The position numbers were made by a program, and so were the translations under genes. 64,000 nucleotides of DNA, taken from contig NW_005198017.1 of the NCBI RefSeq assembly GCF_000372725.1, positions 358,286-422,285 on the forward strand. Direction: 5' to 3'. Each line of letters begins with the position of its first letter. Position 1 is the stretch's first letter. Below are positions 47,901 to 61,007 of this stretch, piece by piece. This stretch comes from Emiliania huxleyi CCMP1516. Taxonomy: Eukaryota > Haptophyta > Isochrysidales > Noelaerhabdaceae. The notes beneath the pieces are model-generated. The model was given only the letters and a program-made list of their open reading frames with translations, did not search any database and was not told the origin of the DNA.

Positions 47901-48996
47901 AGGTGACCTTCGTGAGCGCAGACGCGGTGGCGCTCCGCGCGGTCGAGACGCTGCACGAGTACATCGCCGACGAGCTCAACGTGCGCCGCGTCCAGACGGC
48001 GCCGCTCGCTGAGATGGGAGGCGCGGCGGCATAGATGCTGGACGCGGGATCCCCGTGTCGGAGCAGGAGGAGACGACGCCGCACTCGGCTGTACCCCACT
48101 GTCTTCCCAAGTACTCACGCCGTGTCCACTGCGTTCGTGGCGCGTGTCTCCCCACGAGGCGCGGGAGTGCGATGCACGGCGCTGTGTCGGTAGGCCGGGT
48201 GGTCCTCAAGTGCATGCCCAACCACAAGCGGCTCGGGGACCGGTTCGGGAAGGCGTACAAGGGCATCCAGGGCAAGATCCGCGCGCTCGACACCGACGCG
48301 CTCGCCGCCTTCTTGCGCGAGGGCTCGCTCACGCTCGAGGGCGAGACCTTCGACAAGGAGGACATCCTCGTGCAGCTGCAGTACAGCGGCGACAAGTCCC
48401 ACGACGCGGACGGCGTCGCGGGCGGCCTCGTCATCCTCAACGTGTCTCCCGACGCGGCGATGCTCGATGAGGCGATGGCGCGCGAGGTTTGCGCAAAGGT
48501 GCAAAAGATGCGCAAGGAGGCGGGGCTGCGCAAGGAGGACGCGCTCGAGGTGGCGTACAGCTGCCCGGCCGACTCATCGCTCCTCGCCCGCGTCCTCCGC
48601 GACCAGTCCGCCTACATCGCCGGCCGCATCGGCCGCACGCCCATCCCGGGCGCGGCGCGGCCGCGCCGCGCCGTCTCGCTGCTGCGCGACGAGGAGGAGG
48701 TGCGCGTCAAAGTGCTCGTCGACGGAAAGGTCCAGCAGAAGACGGAGCCGCTCGTGCTCGAGCTGCTCGCCGGCTGCCCGATCCTCGGCAGCAAGGCGGC
48801 CGAGGCGCTGCCCGACCCGTCCCTGCTGGACGACGTCGAGAACTACGTGCACTGCCTCGACTACGCGCGGCTGCGCGGCACGCTCGAGCGGGAGGGCGTG
48901 CTCAAGGTGGGGCTCAACGGCCACGCCTTTGAGCTGAAGCGAGGCGAGCACCTCTTCCTGTCGTACTCGGAGGCGGCGGCCGTCGGCGGCGTCTGA
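43281..48996 (+). CDS. IARS1: Cytosolic isoleucyl-tRNA synthetase, 12 exons
   Basis: Exons 43281-43817, 44001-44141, 44747-44824, 45225-45587, 45794-45877, 46023-46337, 46572-46789, 46856-47122, 47194-47346, 47423-47797, 47869-48020 and 48194-48996 give 1,161 residues in frame. The class I HIGH motif is H57-Y-G-H60 in [11 protein letters not shown]; the KMSKS-type motif is K612-MSKR in [11 protein letters not shown]. The editing domain shows [20 protein letters not shown] and [16 protein letters not shown], and the anticodon-binding region [15 protein letters not shown]. Everything aligns with the eukaryotic cytosolic enzyme, though the C-terminal appended domain is shorter than in human. Introns 3, 8, 9, 10 and 11 start GC; the rest GT. 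Intron 2 is mostly an 11-bp minisatellite and intron 6 is telomere-like. The start is the first ATG, about 100 bp after a repeat/MITE. Confidence 0.96.
44164..44673 (+). repeat. 11-bp minisatellite inside isoleucyl-tRNA synthetase intron 2
   Basis: About 46 tandem copies of ATGCAGCCGAG, with the first two bases varying as AT, GT or GC. Variants are clustered: AT units at the left, mixed blocks in the middle, a long homogeneous GT block at the right. Because 11 is not a multiple of 3, each frame cycles through the unit, and the absence of stops leaves long open frames on both strands. The array is flanked by a good GT donor (44142) and CAG acceptor (44744-44746). Confidence 0.95.
44925..45224 (+). 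repeat. CA/CG dinucleotide runs and pyrimidine tract in intron 3
   Basis: Intron 3 of the isoleucyl-tRNA synthetase gene contains (CA)n followed by (CG)n and more CA (about 44925-45020), then about 170 bp of almost pure pyrimidine, CCTCGCC-like repeats leading into the acceptor at 45224. Confidence 0.85.
46338..46440 (+). repeat. Degenerate telomere-like CCCTAA array in intron 6
   Basis: About 100 bp of CCCTAA, CCCTCA, CCCCAA and CCCTGA hexamers, beginning at the 5' end of the intron. Similar to interstitial telomeric sequence. Confidence 0.85.
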
Positions 48997-49338
48997 CGAG
49001 CAGGCGTCCTCGACTCTTGTCACCTCGAGAGACCTCAGAGGAGCGGCCATGCTCGAGAGGATGGGTCTCCTCGCACCCGGGTGCGCAGGTCTCTTACCGG
49101 GTCTCTCTTGAGTCTTGTGTTCACCTCTAATTCCTACTCCCGCCTTTGCTGTTTTTTATTTTAATTTTTATTGATTTTTTAGGGCGCTCTCGGCGCTCTC
49201 AAGCCTCCTAAACCACTGGGCACGGGGGAAAAGGACAGGTACGAGCCGCAAGACGCGAATGATTCATTCCATCAAAAAATACTGATCTCATCGATTTATG
49301 CGATCCGATGGACGGGCGGAAGGGGCGACCCGACTTCT
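48997..49338. other. Intergenic; nothing recognised
   Basis: Separates two plus-strand genes. An AT-rich stretch at about 49150-49185 is the main feature and may belong to the 3' end of the upstream transcript. Confidence 0.55.
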
Positions 49339-51439
49339 ATGCCGACCACCATCTCCTATGGCAAGCACACCACGCCCTCCATCAAGCCGGTGCCGGCCTC
49401 CCCGGCGGGCGGCGGAGGGAAGAAGATCGTCGAGATGACCGGGTTTGGCGAGGTCCTCCGCAGCGCTATGGAGGTGCGGCCTCCTCGTGCAGCTCCCTCC
49501 CCCGACCGGCCCCAGCTGGCATTGCGTTTGTCCGATGCGCCAGGTGTTTAAGCACAACGTCCGATACGAGATCGGCAAGGCCATACTCGAGTGTGCCACA
49601 TGGAGAATCGTTCTCGACAAAGAAGAATGCAAACACCTACAGCCCGATCTGCACCAGTGCGCCCCGCCGCCTTGCCATGAGAGTTGTACCTGGTGTACCC
49701 GCGAGATCGGGTGGCGCTGCGCCGGCTGCGCAGGCGCGGAAACGTGCGCTCGGTGCGACCCCGGCTCTCCCTGCCAGGTGGGTGGAAACCGAGTCGGGCG
49801 ACCAAGGCATCACGTACATGAAGAACGTGCTAAATGAGCCTCTGAACAGGGAGCACGGGCAGCAGAAGGACTATAACGAGGTGAAGAATATTCTGAAGGA
49901 CGGGGGCGACCTCATCGCGCGGATCACCAATCAGCGATGCTGGCAGATCCGGGAGACGCTGGAGACAGAGTACCTTTATCCGGGGCACTCTGCCTTCTTA
50001 TTCAAAAACGGATGGGAGGTCAGTGAGGACTTCACGTTCAAACTCACGTTTGATGCGCTAAAGGTAACCGGTGAAACCGGCTCTGACAAGAGCGACGCGC
50101 TCAACTTCTGGGACAAAGATATCATCGAGGAGCTGGAGTACATGCTGAAAGATGTGACGTTCGAGATGCCGGGCGCGGACTTTGACCCCGATGCCAAGTG
50201 GATCGAGAGCGTCGCCGGCGAGAAGAACCCCGAGCCAAACCGGACAATCTACATGACACAGGCGCGGCTAGAGCCCCGCCCCCTGCCCGGACTCGGGCGA
50301 CACCTGTCCACGCCGATGTCGTCGCCAACGCTGCCTCTGTTGTCCATCCCCATCCACAGGAGGTTGGCCTCAGCATCAAGTTCCACGAGGCGAGCCTCGA
50401 GAGTCGAGTATCCGCCGTCAGGGGCGAGGCCGAGCTCGGATCGGGTCCCGTTTCTTCCGTAGGGAGTCAAGATGCAATTCGAGTCGCACAACCATGCGAT
50501 TCCATCCTTCGAGGTAGCCCTTCCCCTCCCGACCCTCCCACCAAATCGACAAACATATGCTCACCCCCCTCCCCACGTACTTCACCCTGTTCCGACAGAT
50601 CGACCTCAAAAATCACTGCGTCCGCATCAAGGGCCTTCGTGTGCGTGGGGAGTTGAAGGTGGATGAGGCCGAAGGGGATGACAAACATGACGACCAAAAC
50701 CGGCCTGACAAGACCGAGTTTGCCTTTGGAGTCAAGCTCTGGGTCGTCAACAAGAGTACAGAGTGGGACATGGATTGGAAGTTCGACGTCAAACTGAACA
50801 ACGGGGGTTGGTTCGACCCAACTCTCCCCGACTTTATCACTGAGGATTGGCTAAAGGGAGTCCTGGAGGCCTTCATATCGGATATTTCGGGAGAGGTGTG
50901 CTATAATTGCTGAGCCGAAGAGGGGAAGGGGATGGCGGCCACGGTCGGCCCACCCTCGCTTCGCTGCCGAATCAGGCAACGTACGTCCCTCCCCCTAACG
51001 CCCTCTTCATCCGCTTTCAAAACCGCGAGATGGATATGGACGAGCTTATGAACACAATTCCGGCGCGCGCCCGCTCCTCCAATGTCGACCGACGCACTTT
51101 CGTTCACCCCCGATCCATGAGCACCTTAGGAAATCGAGGGGATCCTCACGGACGGAACTGGTTACTGCTTCAAAAACTGCGTCAACAACTGCTTTAAAAA
51201 CTGCATGGACGGATCCTGCGTACGCAGCTCCCTGCCCTGTTGCGGCACGCAACCTGATTACCGCCCGCCACTCACGCCTGTCCGGCCCCCGCCGCGCCCG
51301 ACCGCAGTTGAAGGACTGTTGGCAGACCGCCTGCTTTTGCGCGACGTGTGCGGCCTGTGTTGGCACTGGCCAACCGTGCTGGGACTGCATCGCCGACTCA
51401 GATTGCTGCCCCAAGAAAGAACCTGAGCCAGAAAGCTAG
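49339..51439 (+). CDS. Unrecognised protein with Cys-rich C-terminus, 7 exons
   Basis: Exons 49339-49473, 49544-49590, 49778-50261, 50360-50407, 50599-50895, 51130-51219 and 51308-51439 join to about 410 residues. Introns are GT-AG except intron 3, which starts GC. I do not recognise the family. Residues about 60-350 are charged and aromatic (RYEIGKAILE, WQIRETLETEYLYPG, EFAFGVKLWVVNKST), probably a folded beta-rich domain. The last about 75 residues carry many Cys in pairs (CFKNCVNNCFKNCMDGSC, then CFCATCAACVG and CWDCIADSDCC). Exon 2 could instead run on to 49743, adding a second Cys-rich stretch. GC content and codon bias are visibly lower than in neighbours. There is no signal peptide, so a secreted disulphide protein is not clearly indicated. 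Confidence 0.65.
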
Positions 51440-52085
51440 TCCCCGCCTGCGACGCGGCGCAACTATGCGACGGGAGAGCGATCGCGGGCGCGCGATCGCC
51501 GGCCACACAACTCTGCCATCAGTCAGTACTCAGCGCATGACTCTAGAGACGACAGGACTCAGGACCATGCTCACCAATGCTCAGGACTCAGCCCCGCGCA
51601 AGGGCCGTTTAGGCCTGCGAGCTCTGCGCTCCGTTAGCGCTGGTTCGAGTGTGTGCCACGCCGCACACCCTTCCGCCCCCTTCCGGTGCGCAGTGTGACC
51701 AGTGTGCCGGTGTTCCTCCCGGCTCTCTTTTACGTGCAACGTGGCATAGTCTCATCCACGCAGTACGGTAGTATGTTTGCCGACTCTCGAGCTACACACA
51801 CTGATGCCGCAGGGCGAGGGGGCGGGGGGGGGGGCGCAGCGGACAGAGTAGACAGCACAAAAACACCCGGAAAAAGCGACACTCACATCTCTCTCTCTCA
51901 CTCCCCCGGCGGTCCACACTGCTTGTCGCGCCGTGTGCCTCTCGGTGGCTCGAAGCAACAAGCATGGCGCCGCTCCTCCGGACCTCCGCGCCGCATTGAC
52001 CCGCCCTCCGCACGCAAGAAGAGAAAAGGGCCTAGTTTCCCCTATGCGAGCGCAGGCGCCGAGCGCCCCGCAGGCGAGAAGGCCG
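51440..52085. other. Intergenic between convergent genes; no gene seen
   Basis: Contains a G-run at about 51825-51835 and a CT run at about 51890-51903. Nothing else stands out. Confidence 0.6.
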
Positions 52086-54706
<2,621 letters not shown>

Positions 54707-54829
54707 GTTTTGCCCGCGCTGAACTACACACCACTGATGTCAAGGGTGACTGGTCTCGCGGGTAGGACTGGTCTCGCTTTTTTGGCGCTCAAGTGACCTG
54801 AGAAAAAAGAAGTCGAAGCCGCACACAAC

Positions 54830-54955
54830 AGAGGCGGACGCCCAAGGGTGGGCGACGGCTAGCGCACCACACCCCTCTCCTTAAAATCCCTGTGTGGTGG
54901 CGGCGTGCCGTCCTCCCATCCCTCCCTTGGGTTGTCTGTTTTCTTTCTTTCTTCC
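54830..54955 (+). repeat. Dispersed retroposon-like repeat, copy 3
   Basis: Short, 5'-truncated copy beginning just before CGCCCAAGGGTGGGCGACGG and ending in the CTTT-rich tail. Almost identical to the same part of the copy at 8399-8580. Confidence 0.88.
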
Positions 54956-55569
54956 TCTAGCACACTGGCACGACAAGGGCGCGGACTGGCGCGGACTGGC
55001 ACACACACCGGCTCACCGAAAAAAGAAGAGACGTGAAAGAACGACGAGAGTGGGAGTCAAGCGGCGCCGGACTCAAAAGTGAAAAGACACCGCCACATTC
55101 CTGAGTCGCTGAGACGCGCGAGGGCAGCCTCCTTAAAGGCAATAGGGTCTAGATTCGGAGCGCTCGCCGAAGAGGAGTACGACAAAATAGCGCCCGTGAT
55201 TGCCTGCACACTGGTCACTGCCCGCACTCACGGACCCCATACCCGAAAGAAAGAGAGGGGAGCTCGCGGGAGAGGTGAGTCAGACGAGTGAACTCTACAG
55301 CGTACAGGTAGTGGGGAAGGCAGCCTCGATTGCCATACAGACATGGGTGCGAAACAACGACAAGACCAAGGCACGGGCAGAGGAACGAGAGAAGAATATA
55401 GGGTGGATAAAGCGCCTGTTCACGGCATGGAGGGTGAGCGCCGAACGCAAGGAAGACGGGGAAGACGACCCCGAGGTGCGAGGAGGACGAAACACCTGTG
55501 GTAATTCCGTCGTCAGCTGTCACGATGCACCCGAAGGGGACCCCAGCACCAGCATCATCCGTGAAGGCA
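54956..55569. other. Spacer between repeat copies; possible repeat remnant
   Basis: Lower-GC sequence with an open frame from 55200 on the plus strand (WVRNNDKTKARAEEREKN, then IGWIKRLFTAWR) that reads like real protein and continues toward copy 4. It may be the upstream coding part of the repeat family. No family recognised. Confidence 0.35.
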
Positions 55570-56112
55570 CAAGTGTTCGAAGAGAGAGTGGACCTGAGCA
55601 ACGATATGACTTGGCGGCAAATGATCGCAGTGGGCGTCAGAAGAGTCGTCCTTGCGCGAGGAGAGCTCGATGGACTCGAGGGGCCAAGATATGCCGCGAG
55701 GAGGGCGGAGTTGCGCCGAAAGGCGAAAGAAGCCGCGAGAAAGGGACCGGCAGGCGGCGGCGGCGTCGGCCGTCGCACTCGCAGAACGAGGCAGACGAGG
55801 AGAGCGACGCGACAGAGGAAGAAGCGACAAGCACAAGCTAGGGAAAGAACGACGAGAGTGGGACGACCGCGAGGCCGTGGCATGGAAGGTTGCAGCGAGA
55901 ATCGGCGAGAGACTGCGAAGAGAGATAGGAAGAGGCGGACGCCCAACCCCAAGGGTGGGCGACGGCTAGCGCACCACAGTCCACACTCCTCTCCTTAAAG
56001 CTTAATTAAAATCCCGGGAGTGCGAGTGGTGGCAGGTGGCGCGGCGTGCCCGGCGTGCCGTCCTCTCCACCATCCCTCCCGCTTTGGGTTGTCCGTCTTC
56101 TTTCTTTCTTTC
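55570..56112 (+). repeat. Dispersed retroposon-like repeat, copy 4 (longest)
   Basis: Contains the uninterrupted sequence that is split by the MITE in copy 2: ACTTGGCGGCAAATGATCGC at about 55611-55630. It can be read as [16 protein letters not shown], then MIAVGVRRVVLARGEL, and a downstream frame as WDDREAVAWKVAARIGE, but the readable segments lie in different frames. Ends in the family's CTTT-rich tail. Confidence 0.88.
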
Positions 56113-56500
56113 TGGGAGTCAAAACAAGCACCCACGGCGAGGCTGCCGCGCAACACAGAGCAAAGACAAACGATATGTGTGTGGGTATTAACGTCACAAG
56201 CGACAAGGCGACGTCACGATGCTGCATGCCTATGCTATGGCCATGCGGCATGTGTGTGTGAACTAGAGGTGTGTGGAGATCGGGAACTGTGGCCCCGGCG
56301 GATGCGGCACATCAGAAGTGTGGCACACGCACAGACAGCAGACGGTTGTGTGTTCCGTTCGTTCGGCCTCGACTATCTCAGAGGTCCGTGGTCCAAAACA
56401 TCGAGCTCATCGCTCAGGGCGGCAAGCCGCGCGTCTCGCCCCCCCCCCCCGCTCGCTCACGAGGGGAGGGTGGAGGTGGGCGGCGGCGGCGGCGGCGATA
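56113..56500. other. Intergenic; no gene seen
   Basis: Between the repeat cluster and the 3' end of a minus-strand gene. Contains a C-run (about 56440-56450). No supported feature. Confidence 0.5.
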
Positions 56501-57747
56501 CTAGACTGGCGTTGCAGCAGCGGCAGCGGCAGCAGCAACGGCGGCGGCGGCCGCTGCCGTCGCAGCGGCAGCGAGGCGCGGCGCGCCGCCGCCGATGCCG
56601 GAAGGCAGGGCGCCCGCGCCCGCCGCCGCCGCCGCCGCAACCGCAGCGGCCGCGGCGGCGTTGGCAGCGGCGGCCGCTGGGTCGACGGCGGTGGCGAGAG
56701 GAGCGGCCGCTTTCGCCGCCGGGAGAGCAGCGGCGCCGGCGGTGTCGTGCGGCGGCGAGGCGGGCGCGCGCGAGGGGGCGGCGGAGGCGGCGGCGGAGGC
56801 GGAGGAGGAGGAGGTGGCGGAGGCCGAGGCGGCGGCGGCGGAGGGTGAGGAGGTGGCGAAGCTGGCGAAGGCGGATGTGGAAGCGGCTGGAGATGGCTCC
56901 GACGCCGAGGACGAGGAGTCCGTCTCGACGGCGGGCGGCGGCTCGAGCGGCGCGTGGAGGGGGAGGCGGGGCGGCACGTGGGGCTGCACGGGGGAGCCGC
57001 GCGGCTGCTGGTCGAGCACCTTTGGTGGGAGTGCGAGGTCCGGAGGGAGCTGGTCCGACATGAGGACGTCGAGGTCGGGGGTGCAGAGCAGTGTGACGTC
57101 GAGGTCCTCGATCTGGAGGCAGACGGAGGGCGATGTGACGGGGAGGCGCGGTGCAGAGGTGTGGGGGCAAGGTGTGGGGCAGAGGTGCGGGCCCGGAGGA
57201 GGGCAGGGGGGGGGCGGGGGGGGCATCCGGGGGGGGCATCCGGGGGAGGCTCCGGCGTCTGCACCTCGGCGCGCGGGAGAGAGTCGAGCGAGTCGGACCC
57301 GATTGGCCTCTTGCGCCCCCGCGCCGCGTGGGAGCCGTGCAAGGCCTCGAAGGTGCTGGGCGTCCGGTCGAAGAGGAGCTCGCCAAACGCGTCCGCCGCC
57401 CCGCGGTCCAGCTTTGGCGCCGAGCTCCTCCTCCCCTTTTTGATGCCACGTGAAGTGTTGCTCGACGACGAGCTCCGGCTGGCGCAGGGCCACGGCTGGA
57501 TCGGCGGGAGCGGCGCCGCGACCCTCGCTGCGTCCTCGAGCGGCTGGTGGTGCGGGCCGATCAGCCCGATGCTCCACCCAAAGGCCACAGAAGGGTTGAG
57601 TCTCGCTAGAGCGACGACTTCCCGCCGCAGCTGCGCCGCCCGCACCATAGTGTCCGGCCTCGGAGGACTCGCCTTGCCAAGCCCTGCCGAACCGGGGCCG
57701 GCGTCGGTGATGACCTCGGTCGGAGGGTCAGCGACGTGTCCTCCCAT
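56501..57747 (-). CDS. Hypothetical low-complexity protein, 2 exons
   Basis: Exons 57747-57265 and 57112-56501 join in phase 0 through a GT-AG intron to about 364 residues. The first exon contains a fairly ordinary globular-looking stretch (VVALARLNPSVAFGWSIGLI, about residues 45-64) and a nuclear-localisation-like RGIKKGRRS. After the junction comes IEDLDVTLLCTPDLDVLMSD, then about 150 residues of Ala/Ser/Pro. The tail has long Ala runs encoded by GCN repeats. I do not recognise the family. The acidic/hydrophobic block after the splice recalls transcriptional regulators, but that is only an impression. Confidence 0.45.
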
Positions 57748-58040
57748 CTCAACAATTCATGTCATTGCCATTGCACCGCCAGCTGGGAGCATCTGAGGAG
57801 TATCGAAGTCCTCTGAGGGCTGCGCGATTTCTTTTTATTGTAGCGAGTTAAGCTCAAAAGAAATAAAAACCGCACGTCCAAGCGTAAACTATGCGCGTAG
57901 GTGGCAAATTTCGTACAGTATCTTCTTGGTTCTCCCCCTTGCTTGTCCCGCGCGCGCCTTGAAGCGTGCGCCGCCGCTGGGCGCGTCAACCGCCGCTGCA
58001 TTTGGCTCTCTTGCCGTTCACATCGCCGGTGGACATAACG

Positions 58041-58793
58041 ATGCGTGCTGCTCCGCCCGAGTCGCCGCCGACCGCCCCACGGTCGGCCAAGCCCACGCGT
58101 GATTACATTCAGCGGCGCCGAGAGGAGGTGGAGCAGGGGAAGGAGGCCGACGAACCGGGCCCCATCAAGCGCGACGTGAACGTCGTCCTCCGGGCGTGGC
58201 ATTGGATCGCGAACCACCTCATGTGGGTTGGCACCAGCCTGCCACCCACCCCGGACAAGAGCTTTGGCCTCATCGCCGTCAATCTCAGCCCCTTCGGCTT
58301 CCAAATCCTCTACCAGTCGGTGATGAACGTGGCTGGCGATACCAAGGAGGGCCTGCTCAAGTGCGTCCTCCTCCGCGACGCCGCAGGCGGCTGGAAGCGC
58401 CCAGAGCCAAATACCGCTGGCCAGTTCTGCGACAGGTCGTTGGCCAAATGCGCCGGGTCGATCAAGCTCTGCGGGGTGAGTCGCCTCATCGCGCCCCGTG
58501 GCACCGCATAATACGCGAGTGGCTCCCTGAAATCTCACTCGAATCACTTTTTTTCTCAGGCCTGCGGCGCGAACCACGGCGCCCTCGAGGTCGTGGTCGG
58601 ACCGCAGGGAAGCCCGCTGGCCTACCTCGCTGTGTGTAAGCCTGGGCTGGGCCTGGTGACATCGCAGGCATTGGGCCCGGTCGCCGGGTTCTCCGTGGAT
58701 TCGGCAGGCAACATCCTTGGAGTGGACGGCGGAGAGGTGCAGTACCCGCCGCCACCCAAGTGCTGCTGCGCGTTTGACTCGCTTGGGCCGTGA
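58041..58793 (+). CDS. Unrecognised protein, 2 exons
   Basis: Exons 58041-58475 and 58560-58793 join in phase 0 through a GT-AG intron whose acceptor follows a T-rich tract. The product is about 222 residues. N-terminal residues 1-50 are Pro- and Arg-rich. The middle (VVLRAWHWIANHLMWVGTSL, FGLIAVNLSPFGFQILYQSV) is hydrophobic but with no clear membrane segment. The C-terminus has ACGANHGALEVVVGPQGSP and ends with a Cys cluster (PPPPKCCCAFDSLGP). Reading continuity across the junction supports a real gene. No function can be offered. Confidence 0.55.
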
Positions 58794-58966
58794 CAGAGAG
58801 GCTGTGAGGCCGCGTAGATTTTCTTTTTTCTTTTTGCAAAAAAGAAATAAATTGCCCCTTGCCGCACCAACCGCGCCGCTAAAGCGAGCCCACGGGCTGG
58901 TAGCCTCACCGCAGTGCACTGCGCTCCGTCCCTGACGTCTAGTGAGGAGGGTGTTGAGACTTGTCC

Positions 58967-60640
58967 ATGAGCGCCTCCGCCATCGCGGCCAAGCTCAAGC
59001 TCAAGAGGCAGGCGCCCGAGCAGCAGGCGCCGAGCTCCTCCAAGGCCTCGCGCACGGAAGCGCCGGCCGCCGCGCCCGCGCCTGTTACCTTTGCTGAGGG
59101 CGAGGCGGTCCTCGGAAACTTCAAGGGGATGGGTGACTGGGACGAGGCGGTGGTGGTGGGCGTCAAGCCGGGCGGCCTGTATGTGCTCGACTACACCGAC
59201 GAAGGGCTGATCGAGGAGGACGTCCCCGCCTCGCGCATCATGAGGCAGGGCGGCGCGGGAGCGGCGGACGTGGCAGAGGCGCTGGCGGGCGAGGCGCCTG
59301 TTACCTTTGCTGAGGGCGAGGCGGTCCTCGGAAACTTCAAGGGGATGGGTGACTGGGACGAGGCGGTGGTGGTGGGCGTCAAGCCGGGCGGCCTGTATGT
59401 GCTCGACTACACCGACGAAGGGCTGATCGAGGAGGACGTCCCCGCCTCGCGCATCATGAGGCAGGGCGGCGCGGGAGCGGCGGACGTGGCAGAGGCGCTG
59501 GCAGCCGCGCCGGCGCCCCCTGCCGCTGCCGGCGCTTCCTCGAACGATGGCCGCGCCGATGCAGCAGGCGGCAGCGCGGCGGGACGCGGCGGGGCGGGCG
59601 GCGGGGCGGGCGGCGCGAAGCCAGCGTCATCCGAGTCCGAGTCCGAGTCCGAGGAGGAGGAGAGCCCCGAGTTTCTGAAGAGCTCGGTGTGGCGCGGGCA
59701 CCGCCCCGGCTACGTCTTCAAGCGGGGCGTCCTCTCGGGCGGCGAGGCTGCGCAGCGCCTAGACGCTGAATACGTGTTCATGTATCCCAACCAGCACTCG
59801 AGAGGACGCGTAGTCCTATCCGTCGTACTCATGCGGTGCTCTGAATACGCTGCACAGCACCGTATTCACGCCCTCATGTCGGCGTGTTCAGCACGTAGGC
59901 TGCGCTGGGCTACTTCAAGGACGTGCCGCTCCTCGAGAAGCACGAGGCGGAGGAGGCGGAGAGGAGGCAGCTCATCCTCTCGTGGTGAACTCGTGGTTAA
60001 CTCGTGGTTCACTATTTAGGCGGAGAGGATGCAGCTCTCCGCGGCGCAGCTCTCCAACTGGCTGCTCGAGGCGCTGCCCGAGGCGCCGTCGGTGGACAAG
60101 GCCGACCGCTGCTTCCGCCTCTTCGACCTCAAGTCGCTGCGAGTCGGCTCGCTCGAGCAGTCTAGCTCCCCGCCGCTCTTCGGATCGCTCGCCGAGTGGT
60201 TCGACGCGCAGCGCGCGCTCTACGCGACCAAGGTGCCGTCGGAGGCGGTGCAGGTGCTGCTGCGCGTCTTCCTCGAGCCGCAGCAGGCGCTGCGCCTCGG
60301 GCTGCACCACGCCTCCTTCTCCATCGACTGGATGAGCGTCAGCGAGGAGGCGGCCGCCGAGCCCATCTCGGGCGCGCTGCTCCGCCGGCTCGGGATGGCG
60401 TCGCGCCGGCCCCGCCGCATGCTCCTGGTCGTCATGTACAAGGCGGAGCGCTCGCGCATCACGCAGGTGTGGGCGGAGATGGACCGCGAGGGCCTCGCCC
60501 TCAAGAAGGGCGCGCAGCTCGACGACGTGCTCGTCTCGGACTGCTTCGACCGCGCGCTCAACGCCGCGCGCCGCGCCGGCGCGACGGGCGAGCTCAACCC
60601 GATCTTCACCAACTATCACTCGGTTCCAGTGATCGGGTGA
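58967..60640 (+). CDS. Protein with two identical Tudor-like domains, 3 exons
   Basis: Exons 58967-59746, 59899-59955 and 60020-60640 give about 485 residues. Two tandem copies of a 72-residue unit (starting about residues 39 and 111) each contain VLGNFKGMGDWDEAVVVG and LYVLDYTDEGLIEEDVPASR, which has the spacing of a Tudor/SMN-type beta-barrel. A Ser/Glu linker leads to SSVWRGHRPGYVFKRG and, across the intron, ALGYFKDVPLLEKHEAEEAE. The C-terminal 200 residues (FRLFDLKSLRVGSLEQ, RRMLLVVMYKAERSRITQVW) are unrecognised. Both introns start GC. Intron 2 (64 bp) starts with a near copy of exon 3's first 18 bases. Tudor domains bind methylated Arg or Lys; the role here is unknown. Confidence 0.72.
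59081..59512 (+). repeat. Exact 216-bp tandem duplication in the Tudor-like gene
   Basis: The unit beginning CCTGTTACCTTTGCTGAGGG at 59081 repeats from 59297. I see no base difference over about 200 bp. The period of 72 codons keeps frame and duplicates one whole Tudor-like domain. Confidence 0.95.
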
Positions 60641-61007
60641 AACACGAGGTTGCCCCATAGCCTCTACCTCTATTACGTATTAGTCGCCTTTGCTGAGATC
60701 TGAGGTTTTCATTTTTTACATGTGCATGTGGGATAAGCAACACACCAAACAACAAATCAAACACTCCGTCACTTCACTTGGGCCCTGGAGCCCTGGGCGT
60801 GGCACGACTACAGAGAGCGAGATGAGCCGAGTCATGAGACCAGACTCCACTCTATCCAGATAGATCGCACGAGAGGGTACGCAGCCCTTGGGGCGAAGCG
60901 CCGCAGCGGATGCCGCGGCGCCGCACACCTCGCAGAGCGGGCAGAGGCGTGCGGCGCGGCGCGGCTGCTGCGTGGACCGCGTCGATCGCGGGCGCCCGCT
61001 GCCCTGG
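60641..61007. other. Intergenic between convergent genes; nothing seen
   Basis: About 370 bp between two stop codons. Frames are compositional. Confidence 0.6.

Noticed and set aside
49591-49777. Cys-rich reading between exons 2 and 3 of the 410-residue gene (HQCAPPPCHESCTWC...)
   Set aside because: Not excluded, but splicing from 49590 to 49778 gives a smoother sequence (KAILEWVETESGDQG) with a GT-AG intron. Transcript data would decide.
56407-57796. Several long plus-strand frames opposite the 56.5-57.7 kb gene
   Set aside because: They are Ala/Gly/Arg repeats created by GCC/GGC trinucleotides, without motifs. The minus-strand two-exon model gives the more protein-like sequence, though even that is only moderately certain.
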